From Cunninghamia lanceolata (Eukaryota > Streptophyta > Pinopsida > Cupressales > Cupressaceae): a stretch of 64,000 nt of DNA. Location: positions 558,001-622,000 of the forward strand of contig BSBN01000445.1 of assembly GCA_027924645.1 (NCBI GenBank). Reading direction: 5' to 3'. A program made the position numbers and the translations under genes. Of the stretch, positions 19,308-31,556 are shown one piece after another. Every line of letters starts with the position of its first letter. Positions within the stretch are counted from its first letter, which is position 1. The notes below the pieces were generated by a model, which was given only the letters and a program-made list of their open reading frames with translations, made no database searches and had not been told where the DNA came from.

Positions 19308-20363
19308 AAAGTTCATCCCACACATCCGAAGGACTTGGTATGTCTATACTGGAAGTCAGATTGAAGAGTGTTTTGGTCCGGTAAGCAAGAACAGAGCATG
19401 TAGCAAGGTCTGACAATTAGGTCTAGATCTCTCAGAGGAAGTATCTCAGAAAAGTGCAGACTTGGGGAAGTCAAGAGGAGTACCATGACTGATACATTCC
19501 AGAGATTGAGCCTCTGATGATGAAAGAGTGAAGAGATATGAGCACCTAAGTGTTGGGTTCCTGTTTGGCATAGTAGACTGAGGAAGAACTGACCGGCAGA
19601 GCATCAGACCTTAATCCGGATGAGAAATTGATGGTGATCAAGTTTCTTGAGGGATCATTCATGGTTAGTTGACATGATTGATGACCTCTATAAGTATCTT
19701 CTTGATACACATCACTCAGTAAGCAAGGATTCAACCGACAAACCAGAGTTTGGGAAAATATTGAGTATTCCGGATGCCAACTAGAAAGATGATGAAATCC
19801 TTGGTGCGGATATATATATACCAAATAGATTTCAATGTAAAGGTTTGTGTTGAGCATTGTTGTGTGTGAAGAAAAGTAGAGAGTAGTGTGGAAGCAGCAA
19901 TACAGGTCCGGTATGTGACAAAACAACAGCACCAAAGAAGAGGAAAAATGAAGTGCAGTAGATCAGTGTATTGAGCCTAACTGGAACTGAACCTTAGCAT
20001 ATGTGGATGCTTCTCATCAGTTCAATCACCTTCTTACTTTCTTTATACCTTGTAGACAGTGAGTCTCTTGTAGGTAGTGAGCCTCTTGTGAGCAGTGTGC
20101 TCAGGCAGTGAGCCCTAATTGGCAAGTGCTATTTTGTACTTCTATTCTTTTAACAGAGAATACAATCTTGGGTTAGTCACCTCATGGTTTTTCCCTTAAT
20201 AGGGTTTTCCACATCAAAATCATTGTGTTATGTGTATTAATTTTATTTATGCTTTCATGGTTATACATACTTATGTGATTTGATGCTGCACTAGTTGTTA
20301 AAGAAGAATAGAAAGTTAAAGTAATTAAGATAACTGATTCACCCCCCCTCTTAGTTATCAACA
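19257..20363 (+). repeat. 3' LTR of element L
   Basis: 1107 bp, partner of 12811-13917. It is followed by the second CAAAC at 20364-20368. Confidence 0.95.
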
Positions 20364-20368
20364 CAAAC

Positions 20369-20829
20369 TCCTTGGACATCACTACAGATACAATCTTTGA
20401 TAATTCTCTTAACAATACTGTACCTTCCCTTCATTCCAATACTCTTCCTTTAAGAGATGAAGCATTGGTGGATGAAGAAAGGTCTGTCACGTTAAATCCT
20501 TTAGGGATGGATGTCGAGCTTAATCATAGTAAAAACAATGTTAATTTAATCATCATGAATAGACTTATTCCACCCACTAAGGGGATAGTGGATAGGTGTA
20601 CTAATGTTCCTAGAAACTCATTGTGAATGGGGCACATAATGTGCCTCCTTGCTTCAAACTGGTGATTACGGTTCAAGGTGCTCCAACACCACCTAGACCC
20701 CCAGGTTACATTCTCAACATTGCAAAACAAATTACTCAAGGACATCAAGCATATCACAATGTGTCACAACAACCCTATCACAATGTGGTTGCTCAAACAT
20801 ACAACACGCGAAATAATAATGTAAACAAC
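20369..20829 (+). pseudogene. Element D gag-like ORF, 3' part
   Basis: Continuation of 12253-12810. The frame is restored exactly when element L and one CAAAC are removed. The first part runs to the stop at 20626. A second stretch in another frame (about 20638-20829) has PPRPPGYILNIAKQI and a Gln/Asn-rich end (YNTRNNNVNNN), a type of low-complexity linker common between gag and protease in Tat-like elements. No zinc knuckle is seen. Confidence 0.6.
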
Positions 20830-20831
20830 AA

Positions 20832-22133
20832 TTGAATATTCCAATCACTTTACCTACTTCTCAACGTATGCTTCCTCAACCACCATATCTTACTCATAAA
20901 GGTGGTCGAGATTATGATCTTGTTGAGCAGCTTCATTTTACTCCTGCTAAGATCTCTCTTTGGGAACTCATACAAACATCACCTACATACCACAAAATGC
21001 TCCAAGAAGCTTTACAAAAGATAATTATAGTACCGGCTGTTAAGCCTAATGATGTAGCAGCCCTGTTAGATTGTATGCATGCAACAAAAATAGATATTCT
21101 GTTTCAACAACACGAGTTACCCTCTATGGAAGTTTAGAAAGAATATGATCCTCTTATAATCTTTGTCACTATAAACAAGAAGTTGGTAAAGAGAGTTATG
21201 ATTGATTATGGATCAACTCTTAATGTTTGTGGTGTTGATTTGTTACACAAAATCAATATTGATAAGTTTTTAATTAAACCAGATAAAATTAACATCTGTG
21301 GCTTTGATAATGTTGGTAGACAATCCCTGGGTACCATAACTTTACCTGTAAAGGTTGGACCCGTAACATTGTCTACTCTTTTCCATGTCATGCCCGGTGC
21401 TTTGTCATATAATATGATTCTTGGAAGATCGTGAATTCACACTATGGGGGTAGTTCCATCTTCCCTTCATCGATCATAAAAGTTTATTTTTGAAAATAAA
21501 CTTCACACCATCGAAGTCAATCCTAAACCGAATAGTTGTTTACATATTGAAATGCAAAAACAAGTCATCAATCATAAGACTCTAAATAACTTAAAAGCTG
21601 ATTCATCAATACCTCTTGCCGCAGATAATGCTGTGCAATATTCAACATCACCATCGAATGTACTTTTTGGTGATGATTGGGGTTAATTAGATTTTACTCC
21701 TTCCTTTGCGGGGGAATATAAACTTAATAACCCTAATCTTGATGCATCAAAAGTTGCCTCGATCTCATCCAAGCAATCTTTGGAACTGCCTAAGAAACCT
21801 AAAGTTTCTTTAGTAGAAGACAAAGACAACACCCCTACTTATACTACAGATTATGAGACCTACAAGGCCACATTATCTTATAAAGAGATGATCTCCCTCT
21901 ATAGTCAAGGATTTAAAATCCTTTATAAAAACTGCGACTATGTAGGTAATGGTTGTGGTGTAAAACAAGGAATCAAAGTATCTTTACAAGTTGTTGGAAT
22001 TAACTACACGACCGGTATTGGATACTCTTCTTTGAAGCCCACCAAAGCCTATCATCATCCTACTCTTAATGTTAATACAATATCAAAAAATATGATATGT
22101 CCTGAGATGATTAACATGGATTGTCCGCCATGA
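20832..22133 (+). pseudogene. Element D retropepsin-like protease region
   Basis: A single frame with stops (21135, 21432, 21477 and others). It begins with a spacer containing YDLVEQLHFTPAKISLWELI and TSPTYHKMLQEAL, which has a close counterpart in element F at 57977-58080. The aspartic protease follows at 21183-21434, with VMIDYGSTLNVCGVDLL (D-Y-G in place of D-S/T-G), SLGTITLPVKVGPVTL and LSYNMILGRS. The last stop is probably a changed Trp codon. The tail to 22133 has TYKATLSYKEM and a Gly-rich GNGCGVKQGI stretch of unknown role. No RT follows. It resembles Tat-lineage proteases most. Confidence 0.8.
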
Positions 22134-25100
22134 AATATTCCTTTGAGTTAGGTAAGTATTTCTCCCTCTTTTAGCCACACTCGATGTAGCACCTATTCTA
22201 GTTGCTCTCAAGGGTGGCCTCCTCCTATATATATATATTGTTAGCATTGTGTTGTGTTCCCATGTGTGGTGTCAAGTGTTGTTTAGGTCATTTTGGATGA
22301 CCCTTGATACTCTTGTAAGGTCAAGGATACAAAGAGATTGCCTCTGTTGTGACCATTCTTCTATTTGTTTCATCATTCTTCTATCTTTCCTCTCCTCTAT
22401 TTTATTGTTGTGTATTGTGCCTTGGGGGCATAGTGAACAAGAGTTGTAACGGGTGATCCCACAAAGTGGGTTACACTTTTTGGCCAAACTCAACATTGAA
22501 ATGAACATTTTGAACTAAATCTTCACTTTCAGACACCTATAGCTGATAAACCGTGAGGTATTTGAAGATGATGCAAACTAGTGATTTGTGACATTTTGTC
22601 TATAGATTCTAAATATATATTTTAAAATTTTTTTGGAAACAAATTGAATTTATTTTTCCATCTCCTTCAATAACTAGTTTTTAACAGTAAATGCCATTTT
22701 TAAAGAGTGATGTGTACTATAAAGCACATAACTTTTTTCTATGAAGGATAAAATTCTAATTTTTTTGAATTTAGATTTGTAACTATGATATCTAGAGGAT
22801 GCATTTGGTTTCATAATGTTTTATTGAATATAATTTTTTAATTAAGTTTTGAATTCAAACTAATTACAATTTAGACATAGGTGTACTATAAAGAGCATAA
22901 CTTTTTTGTATGTATTAGAATTCAATTTTTTTTTGTCGGATCATGGACATCAATACCAACAGGATAGATATTTTTTAATTTTTTTTTCGTAATCTACTAT
23001 TTTTCCACATGTGTAGAATAGAGAGCTTGATTTTTGATGAAAAACCTATGTTTAATTAAACTAAAAAAATGTATAATAAAACCAAAATATATTAAAACTA
23101 TACTTGATGGAGAGCTCGTTTCGAGGACTATAATCCTGTAGCTGGGTTTGTCAAGTTGATTCCATTTTGATCCTCAACCTGAGCCTCAAAACCCAAAAAT
23201 ATGCATAAGCTTGCAGATGGAGGGGCCAAGGGCAAAATAAGGGGGTTCAAATGAACACCCCTTCATTCGAACCCCTTGAAACCCTTTCTAATGAAGGGGG
23301 GTCCTATAAAAATAACATTAAAAAAATTGGTGCGGATGACTTAGAATGAAGGGCGACAGTTAAAATTATTTTTAATGACCAACCTTCATTCAAAGACTTG
23401 GCCGACCAAGTTATTATTATTTTTTATAATTTCATATGCATATAAATATGAACTTATTTTTTCATATCAACATTGCAAGATTAATTCGTATTTTTTATCC
23501 ATCAAGGTAGATTTTGGAGAAGAAAACTTTTGGTAGAGGAAATGTCAAGTCAGTTTTTACTTGAAGAAGAAAATGGGAGACACAAAAACAAGACAAAATA
23601 AGACTCAACGAAAGTTTTCAGAAGAAAGAGAACAACAATTGCGCGAAATAAATTTAGCAAGATATCATAGAAAGAAACAAGGTATGCATATTTTCTTTCC
23701 TACTTTTAATATTATTCTAAAAATATTTTCTAAGTTCCTATTTAATTTATAAGTTTTTAGCATGTAGTAGGATGTTATTTCTAGTTTTGAACATTTAGTT
23801 TAAGTATATATTTGTTTCCACATCATTTAAACTTGTAATTTAAATATATTTGTTTCAAAATATATTTAATCATGTCTATTAGGATTTCATAAGTTTGCAC
23901 ATTAAGGACCAATAAAGTTATATGTTGTTACCAATATCTAGACTACTAGTTGAACATGTTCTTGACCATATATTATTATTTACTAGGTGAATTTGTTGGA
24001 CATCATTTTCAAACAACTTTAATTTATATTTGTTTCAATTGAATGTGTAGTAGGGTCCTTCATAGATTTGCATGATTGTGGAAGGTGTTTTGGGGGCATC
24101 CTCCTATGTGGTGTTCCTAAGGCACTTTGTCTCCTCTCTCATTTTTATTGTTTACGTTTTTCAGTGGCTCTACTGGCTGGCAGATAACGAAAGCAAATAA
24201 ATACTGATAAGGACCATGTGTCCCTTTAGTAAGAAAGCAAAAATGGACCTAGTCCATATATGAAGACGGGGTTGATATATATATTTGACACTTGGCTAGT
24301 AGAATCACTCCGTGTTATGATTCGTGTTGTGAAATATCTTGTAACAAACACTTTAGAACACTCTCAATCTACTTCAATGCACTTTGGATGGATTTGTTTC
24401 TCACCTTGTTACTACACTCAGTTTTGAGATATCTGTAGTACAACCCAATGGCTATACTCAGTATCAAACCCTCAAGTGTAGCCTTGGTCTCTCATGTGAT
24501 ATGATTTCTACATAGCTTTCATGAATGGATTTGGTTATTATCTTAGAGAAATATTTTCTAACCAATGTTTCTATCTTGTTCATTATCTTATTAACTAATC
24601 TTGATGTGTTTGTGGGAACATTGGGCGATCATGGCACATGTCACCTTTGGGGGCATGGGCTTTGTGAAAGCTCTTGTTCCCTTGCATGTTTTTACTCTAC
24701 CTTAATGTTATTGATACCAACAAGTGGGATCAACCACATTAAGGTGGGGGCATATATAATGGTATTTGCTTGATTATCTTTTACATTGACAAAGTGTGTT
24801 TGCGTACATTTCCTTTTCACCATAAGGCATCTTTGTGATGTGGGTGGGGTTGTGTATTTTATCTATTGCGTATATCTCCTTTTCATTGTAAGGCATCTTC
24901 ATGATGCAGGTGGGGTTGTATACTTTGAGCACATGCTTCCTTTCCATTGTAAGTCATCTCCGTGATGCAGTTGGGGTTGTATTTTAAAAGCCCTCATCAC
25001 GAGGCGAGATGGTGTATCTCTTGAGCTAGTGGACATCCTTTTATACAAATTCCTCATTACAAGGTAGGGTTGGATCTTGAGCTATTCACCCTTAAGTGTG

Positions 25101-25733
25101 TCTTTGGCAGTTGTGGTAGTGTAGCTCAACTGTCAGATATGTTTGGTGTGTTTTAGATAGTGGAGTAGTGATGAGCTCCTCCCTATTGCTCATGTTTGTT
25201 GTGTATAAGATGTATAGTGTGTCTATGGCATACTATGCAGCACTCGTGTATTCCATGTGTCTTCCATGTGTTCTATGTGTCTTCTCTACATGTCTTGCAT
25301 GCTTGTGGCATAGTCTAAATTTATGTGGCGATGAGTCCCTCCCTATGCTCTATGTGTTATGCATGTTTTTGCGTGGTCTAAAGTTGTGTGGTGATGAGTC
25401 CCTCACCATGCTATGTGTTTGTTTACTTTAATTAGCATATCATATATATAGATATGTAATTGCTTAATCATGTCTTCTATTCCTGTCTTCTTTGTGTATT
25501 ATGTGACTGTATCCATGTCTTCTCCATGTATTATGTGCTTTCACTGTATTCTTTGTGTATTGAATGGTTCCTTACTATATTCATTATGTCTTATATGACT
25601 GTGAAGTGTTTCCTCATGTTTTCCTAAGCTTGAGGGCTAGCGATAGTATTCACACTTAGGGTGTGTTTGGTGTGTCTGATGTGCTTTGACCATACTTTAA
25701 TGCATGTATGGATCGCAAGGTCATACACACATT
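22134..25733 (+). other. Element D 3' non-coding region
   Basis: About 3.6 kb between protease and 3' LTR with no RT, RNase H or integrase in any frame. It contains a (TA)n run at about 22228, two loosely repeated blocks with GTGTACTATAAAG near 22715 and 22883, and a small exon-like open stretch at 23561-23752. A degenerate tandem repeat lies at about 24810-24985. Other nested transposons may hide here, but I could not find their ends. Confidence 0.5.
24810..24985 (+). repeat. Degenerate tandem repeat, about three 60-66-bp units
   Basis: Units start near 24810, 24876 and 24936. Each contains TCCTTTTCA/CATTGTAAGGCATCT followed by GATG and GTGGGGTTGT, with clear divergence between units. Confidence 0.7.
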
Positions 25734-25748
25734 AAAGTGGAGGCTAAA
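25734..25748 (+). other. Polypurine tract of element D
   Basis: AAAGTGGAGGCTAAA lies immediately before the right LTR, in the expected place for the plus-strand primer. Confidence 0.7.
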
Positions 25749-27004
25749 TGTTATGGAGTAAAAAGTGGCCACATGCCTTTTTAATTCTAAGTTTAGCTCC
25801 TAGGTCCTATTTGCTTCATTATACTTAATTTTACATTATAATTGATCATCCCGAAGGAAACATCCTGACTAGGATATTTTGGGACCCCTGGGACCTACTT
25901 TAACTTATCCCTGACCCAATTTAGGACCCTAGACTTGGGTGCCAACCACCCAAGTCCTCCTGATTGGTTGGGGCTAACTTTTGGTATGTCAGCTTGGGCC
26001 CTTCTAAAATGTTTCTCCTTGTCGACTTTTGTGATTTAAATTCATAAATGTTAGCAAGAAAGCATATATAAGTGAGTTTATGACTTCATTTTACACCTAG
26101 ATGGATAACACAACCTTATGATATTGGAGCAAAGAGCATTCAAGATATTGATTGTGTTATTGTTATAGATTTATGTGTTTGTTGCAGTTATGGCATCATC
26201 ATCGATCTTCTTGTGAGTTGAAGAGCTTTCATCCTCTCAAGGACTTCACCACCAAGGTGACATTATTTTAATCATTTGAATCATTTCATCATTTGGATTA
26301 TCTTTAGTCTTTGCTCTGCAAGAGCACACTCTCTCATTAACAATGATATTGGGAAAGCTTGAATGCTAACCCAGGGCTTGACTGAGGCAAGTTCCTAAAC
26401 ACCACAACCCCCAAACCCCTCTCTTGTCATCTTGTGTGTAGGTTATAGGTACATGTTTTAGGAAAAGTGGAGCTACAGGGAAGTAGTGCAGACGTATAAG
26501 TTTAGGATCTGAAAACATTACTGGAATACTCCTCTAACTGGACTTGGGCGGTTGCTGCCCTAGTCCACAGGGCCTCAAGCTTCTAGATCTAAGTTTTATA
26601 CATCATTTATAGTATTTTATCAGTTTTGACCTCTGACAGAATCCCACTTTTAGACTTGGGTGGTTGCCATATTTGTCCTTTGAGACCTCTACTTCCAGAA
26701 TCAAGTTCTCCTCTATTCACTGATCTCAGTGCTTCTTTAGGTTTGTTTGTATCTATCAAGGTTTGAAAGTTATGCTCCAATCATTAGAGAACTAGGGTTT
26801 AGTGCATATTTGACCTAGGATTTGATAAAAGGCTTGATTAAATCATATCTTTCCATAGCACTCTTGAGTACAAGATATGTAACTGAGTCTACCTTCTCCT
26901 TGGTTGTGATTTGGCTCAATCTTGTCCTTGAATGTTATTGTGGAAGAGGGTTTGATTTTGGTGTGCATGCTTGTCTCCGTCTTTCCTCTTTTCCATACAT
27001 AACA
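25749..27004 (+). repeat. 3' LTR of element D
   Basis: 1256 bp from TGTTATGGAG to CATAACA, uninterrupted. It serves as the empty-site reference for element T. It is followed by AAAGG at 27005-27009. Confidence 0.95.
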
Positions 27005-27009
27005 AAAGG

Positions 27010-29489
27010 TATTTTCTATTTTCTTTAGGAAACATTATTTTCAAACTTTCTAAGGCATAGTGCATTGAGTTGTTTACCAAATCTTCTAAGTAGACCCTTC
27101 ACTTGCCTACGTTCTTGACTAGTGAACTATGTCTAAATTCATAGATTCTTGGGGGAGATCCACCAAGCTCTATCTTCTTCTCATAATACCAAGGAGTGAA
27201 GGTCTCCAAAGAAATGCATGTATCATGTAGAGAACCTCAGATGGAGCTACTAGTAAGCTCCTCTAGGCTGAACACCTCATAATAAGTAAAGTCAAAAGAG
27301 TTTGAAGCTCTTGTTCTCGACCTCCCCAATAACATATGAGACCCCAAGGTCTCTGTCAAGTTTTATAAGGTTCAAAATGTTAGCTTTGGCATGGACGAGA
27401 AAGATATAAAGAACACAATTGTAATGTAGAAAATCGCATACCCTTGTAATTTCACTCTACATTTTTCATTCATTTTCGTGTTCACTCCCCTAACATATTT
27501 TAGGTTCATTTTTAGCATTACCTTATCCTTTTTCCTAACCCACAGATGCTATGTTTATGTCATATTTTAGCCCTTGTGCTTCCTTTTGTAAAACTTTGTT
27601 TAAGTGTCTTAATTCTTTCACTATCCTAAGGTGTTTTATGAAATCAAATGCTAATGTCACTCGGACACTAGCACTTAGCATGGATGTCCACACAAGGCAC
27701 TAGCATCCCAAGCCTATGTGGCATTTAGTAACCATTTTTTAGTGTTACTTACCACCTTCTATGATATGAGATTCTGTTTAACGCTTCTGTGACCTCAAAC
27801 AATTCCTTTTTGACCTACCTCTCCTATTTTCCCTACAAGTTGCTCATTTTGAAACATCTCTCAAAATTCTTGTGAATTTTTGGCATCTCCATTGTCAACT
27901 CCAATACTCACTTATGATTTTGAGCATTCCTAGAACATCCTTGGTGATCTCCATTGGTTTTCTATAACATACAACAGATTTACAGTGAGGTATTCAAGCT
28001 TATGTGATCCTCTTCTAAATTCCAACATCTTTGTAGGGTTTTGTGGAACCATTATTTGTTGATAGGTTCTTCCTTGGGCCTTGCTCTTGGTTGGTAGTCC
28101 TCATATTTGTTTGAAAGTTGATTGTGTTCCATCTTTCTCTCTTTGTTTTATTCATTTTGTATAATCTATTTGTGTTCTTGTGGCATTTTATGGGTTACCT
28201 CATTTCCTCTCTTTCTTCCAATAACATACTAGTTTTCTCTATATTTGAGTAGAATAAAATTTGTAGATTTATTTACACTATTGTCACTACTATTATTTAT
28301 CTAGACACACTTAGAGGATAATAAAACATACTTGTTTTTCATCATTTTTCAACATTGAATATCCATGGAGGTAGAAATCCAAAATAGGGGTTTGACGAAA
28401 CCCCAAGAAGCCCCAATCTTCCTCTGTTTCCCTTGTAGATTTTAGGATTACAGGAGAAGATTTCAATTGCATGCTAGTTTCGTAAATATTTCCCTTTTAT
28501 TTCTGTTATTCCATTTATTTCCTTTCAAGCATAGTAATATCTCTTCGATTTCATTTCATTTTCATCACTTGGAAGCTACTAAAAGTTGCCATTATTTTTT
28601 GTTGTGTAGTTGGGATGAGATAATCTAGAACAGAGTCGTTGATTTTTATTTTTCTCTTTCTAGAATACAACGTGACACATATACGTCCTCGATAGTGACC
28701 TTCCCCTTCTGGCACCAGGTTCCTTTCAATTTCCTTTTCTTAGTTTTGTAATTGAAATTTGTAGTTTCCCTTCCAATTTTTAGTAATTAGTATTTTACCA
28801 GTTCTTTCTTCATTTTCATAGAAAGTTAAAACTATTCATTCCCTATTTCTATAGCACTCTAGGGATTTGAATGTTTTATATTGAACAATAGTAGATGAAT
28901 AGAAAACTAAAACAATCCTAATGTGTTGGATGCAGGGAAAAGTTCATTTAGATAATTAGTTGAATTGTAATTTTTCCTCGTCTACAACAACCAAACAAGA
29001 AAAAAATAATGCACTAAAAGTAGCCCCTAGCTCATCTTCCAATAATAATAAAAAGTCATTCAAACCCCCTTAGACTAGCCCCTCTTGCTCTGGTCATGTC
29101 TTGACCTCTAGGCTTGCTCAAGTGCTTCCTAAGTAGGTCCGCCCTCTACTAGAGCTAGTAGAGTGGTGTGACAAACAATATCACTAGTCCTTCCAAGAGA
29201 ACTACAAGCAAGTTCCTGAATATGAAGGGTACCTTATTTTGGTCCTACTCAAAATGCTATCTGTAACACTTTTTTCAGCCCATTCCTTGGTTTGCAAAAT
29301 TTATCAGGGATGTAAAGCTAGAAGAATACTTCAAGGACTAGTAACGGTTGAACCTCAACTAGAATTTTTGGAAAGAGTTCTTGTTAAGGGATTGGACCCC
29401 ACCAAAACCTCTTACAACCTAATTCTAGGGATACTTACACACCCTTTTTGATATGCCTTGGTCTCCTTTGCCTACATATATGGGTAGGA
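27010..29489. other. unassigned 2.5-kb stretch
   Basis: A/T-rich and without a recognised domain. It resumes the sequence broken at 7992, so part may be the 3' region or LTR of gypsy remnant G0. A 70-codon open stretch (29239-29451, MVLLKMLSVTLFSAHSL...) has no match I recognise. A TTCTGGCACCAGG sequence near 28707 looks like a primer site but has no convincing LTR end before it. Confidence 0.4.
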
Positions 29490-29494
29490 AAGAT

Positions 29495-30739
29495 TGTTAG
29501 ACTTAGGGCACACAACTAAGAGGGGGGGTGGGTGAATTAGTTGTGCAAAACTTTATCTTAATTTACACACTTAAATCCTTTTAGTGATTAGCAACATATT
29601 AAGCATGAGACATAATACATTCAAATCAAAAGCAGAAACTCATCAACACATGAGACACCAAGATTTTGACGTGGAAAACCCAGTTAAGGGAAAAACCACG
29701 GGGTGATTAACCCAAGAATGTATTCTTTGTTAGAAGAACAGAAAGAACAAAATGACACATGCCAATTAGGGCTCACTACTCGAGCACACTGCTCACAAGA
29801 GGCTCACTGCCTACAAGAGACACACTGTCTACAAAGAAATAAGTATCACATACATGAACTAGAGAATAGCATCTTCACCATGCTTGAATCAGTTCCATTA
29901 AGCTCAATACTTCTACTCTGCCTTTCACTCTCCTCTTCGCTACCACTCGCTCATCTCCACAAGACACACTACAAAATGACTTCACAATCCTTTATTTATA
30001 CAAGGCATTGACTTAGGAACAATCATCTAAGTCGGCAAACACCTACAAGAACATTCGCAAGACGTGTAATACATCCAGTCGGCTAGTCTCAAGAAGAACA
30101 CCAATAGCTAGTGGTTATTCTTCAAATGCAAACTCTAACTTCAATGTGGATCACCAACATGAACTGGACATGATCCAATGATCATCGTAACCTTCCCTGA
30201 ATCACCAAGAACATCTGCACTTCATCAGCCTACTGGAATTCTTCTCTCCTTCATCCAGAGCTTCAAGAACACAGTTTGTCATCGCTGTTACAAAGGAATA
30301 GGCTCTTCCGGACCTTCAAACCATGAACCAATCTAGTTGATACTTCATAGAGATGTCCTCAACACTTCCTCAAATCCGTAGAATGGGATAGTGAATTTCT
30401 GGATCTCACCAGACTTATCTGTGACAATCTGTCACCTCTGAACACCTGTTGGAACCAGTTCTACTTGAGCGACCATAACTTCTTCAGATCTTCATGCGGA
30501 CCTCTAAAAACTTGACTAGAGCATCTCAAGACTTATATCTACAAACTCTTTAAACGACATCCTCTGATCCTCAACCTATTGAGGACTTTTACCTTCTTGT
30601 CATCATTGTTCTTCACTGTTCCTGATTGAGACTAATTTTCTCAATATCCTCAGCACACAGCTCATCTAATCCTTCTCATTAATGCAACATGAGTATGTTG
30701 ACATCAATGACAACACTGGTTAGGCCCATACTTGCAACA
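29495..30739 (-). repeat. 3' LTR of element C
   Basis: Partner of 35268-36509. Its outer end carries TGTTAGACTTAGGGCACAC on the plus strand. Open stretches inside it are not genes. Confidence 0.95.
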
Positions 30740-30768
30740 ATCTCCCCCTTTGTCATTGATGGCAACAT
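30695..30768 (-). repeat. Inverted repeat bracketing the PPT/LTR junction of C
   Basis: 30695-30713 (ATGTTGACATCAATGACAA) pairs with 30750-30768 (TTGTCATTGATGGCAACAT) at 18 of 19 positions. The purine tract at 30740-30750 lies between the arms. Confidence 0.85.
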
Positions 30769-31061
30769 ATGATGTAAAAAACCATCAAGACAAGAACTTC
30801 TCCTTACTGTCACAACTCCCCCTATCAGCAACAACTATTCACATATCTTCCCTTCCTTTATTGCTCCCCCTTTGATCAGCAACCACTTGTTTTTCACATG
30901 TCTTCTCTCCCCCTTTGACATCAATGGCAAAGGGCTCATACTTGTAACTCCATCACTTCAGAACATACCAGCTGCTCCCCCTGAATAGCAACTCCCCATC
31001 ATCAATCTGGATCACAAGATATGACTGTGATATCCACCAGACTGATGCACATTAGTGCACC

Positions 31062-31556
31062 TTAGCTCATCACCAGAGGGGCAATAACCCCTAACTTCTC
31101 CCTAAGGTACTCAAAAGAATCCTTAGGTAGAGGTTTAGTAAAGATGTCTGCAATCTGATCCTCAGATGACACAAACTCCAATTTGACTTCATTCTTATTC
31201 ACTTGCTCTCTCAGAAAGTGAAACTTGATAGATATATGCTTTGTATTTGAATGCAACACTGGATTCTTGGATATACTTATAGCACTTGAATTATCATAGA
31301 GGATTGTGATAGGCTCCTCATACTCTACTTTAATATCTCTTAGCATCTGCTTCATCCACAAAACTTGAGTGCAATAACCTGCTGCTACTATGTATTCTGC
31401 TTCAGTTGTAGACAGGGTTATTGCCTCTTGTCTCTTGCTTAGCCAAGAAACCAATCTATTTCTTAAAAAGAAAGCTTGACCACTGGTACTCTTCCGGTCA
31501 TCCACATCTCCTGCCCAATCAGCATCTGTATATGCATGAAGAGAGAAATCATGATC
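31062..31556 (-). pseudogene. Element C RNase H
   Basis: Copia-type RNase H at the end of pol. It shows DDRKSTSGQAFFLRNRLVSW, then LSTTEAEYIVAAGYCTQVLW with the catalytic Glu, LYDNSSAISISKNPVLH with the Asp, and HISIKFHFLREQV. It ends DIFTKPLPKDSFEYLREKLG. The first catalytic Asp lies upstream in DADWAGD-type sequence just before the open part. It digests the RNA strand during reverse transcription. A stop between the RT block and this block breaks the polyprotein. The frame is the same as RT. Confidence 0.95.

Larger units (their letters stand above)
12811..20363 (+). mobile_element. Element L: pol-less copia-related LTR element with extra ORFs
   Basis: LTRs of 1107 bp each (12811-13917 and 19257-20363) are flanked by target duplication CAAAC (12806-12810 and 20364-20368). 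LTR ends are TGTTGG and TCAACA. A tRNA-iMet primer site (TGGTATCAGAGC) follows the 5' LTR and a CAAAGGGGGAGA tract precedes the 3' LTR. The leader to the first ATG closely matches that of copia elements B and C. The LTR also shares a block with the LTR of C (AGTGAGCCTCTTGTGAG and TAGTGAGCCCTAATTGGCA). The interior carries ORF1 with zinc knuckles and a 3.2-kb ORF2 region. There is no protease, integrase, RT or RNase H. It is a large non-autonomous derivative, probably served by the B/C family. Confidence 0.9.
7998..27004 (+). mobile_element. Element D: non-autonomous gypsy-type LTR element with nested insertions
   Basis: The left LTR (7998-11583, enlarged by element T) and right LTR (25749-27004) are homologous over their full length. 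The 5-bp target duplication AAAGG lies at 7993-7997 and 27005-27009. The LTR starts TGTTATGG on the right (mutated to TCTTATGG on the left) and ends CATAACA. A primer-site-like TGGTGAACCC follows the left LTR, and a purine tract precedes the right LTR. The internal part holds a gag-like ORF, a retropepsin domain and about 3.6 kb without recognised coding. I see no RT, RNase H or integrase, so D appears to depend on another element. Nested in it are T (8717-11020) and L (12811-20363). Confidence 0.9.

Noticed and set aside
21940..22060. G-patch in element D (GNGCGVKQGI)
   Set aside because: The glycine spacing does not fit the motif well; only the segment in element F does.
22228..24290. A nested element between two TATATATAT runs in the D tail
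   Set aside because: Simple (TA)n runs are common here; no terminal repeats or target duplication could be defined.
28690..28725. Primer-binding site at TTCTGGCACCAGG
   Set aside because: No CA-ended LTR precedes it and no partner repeat is seen.
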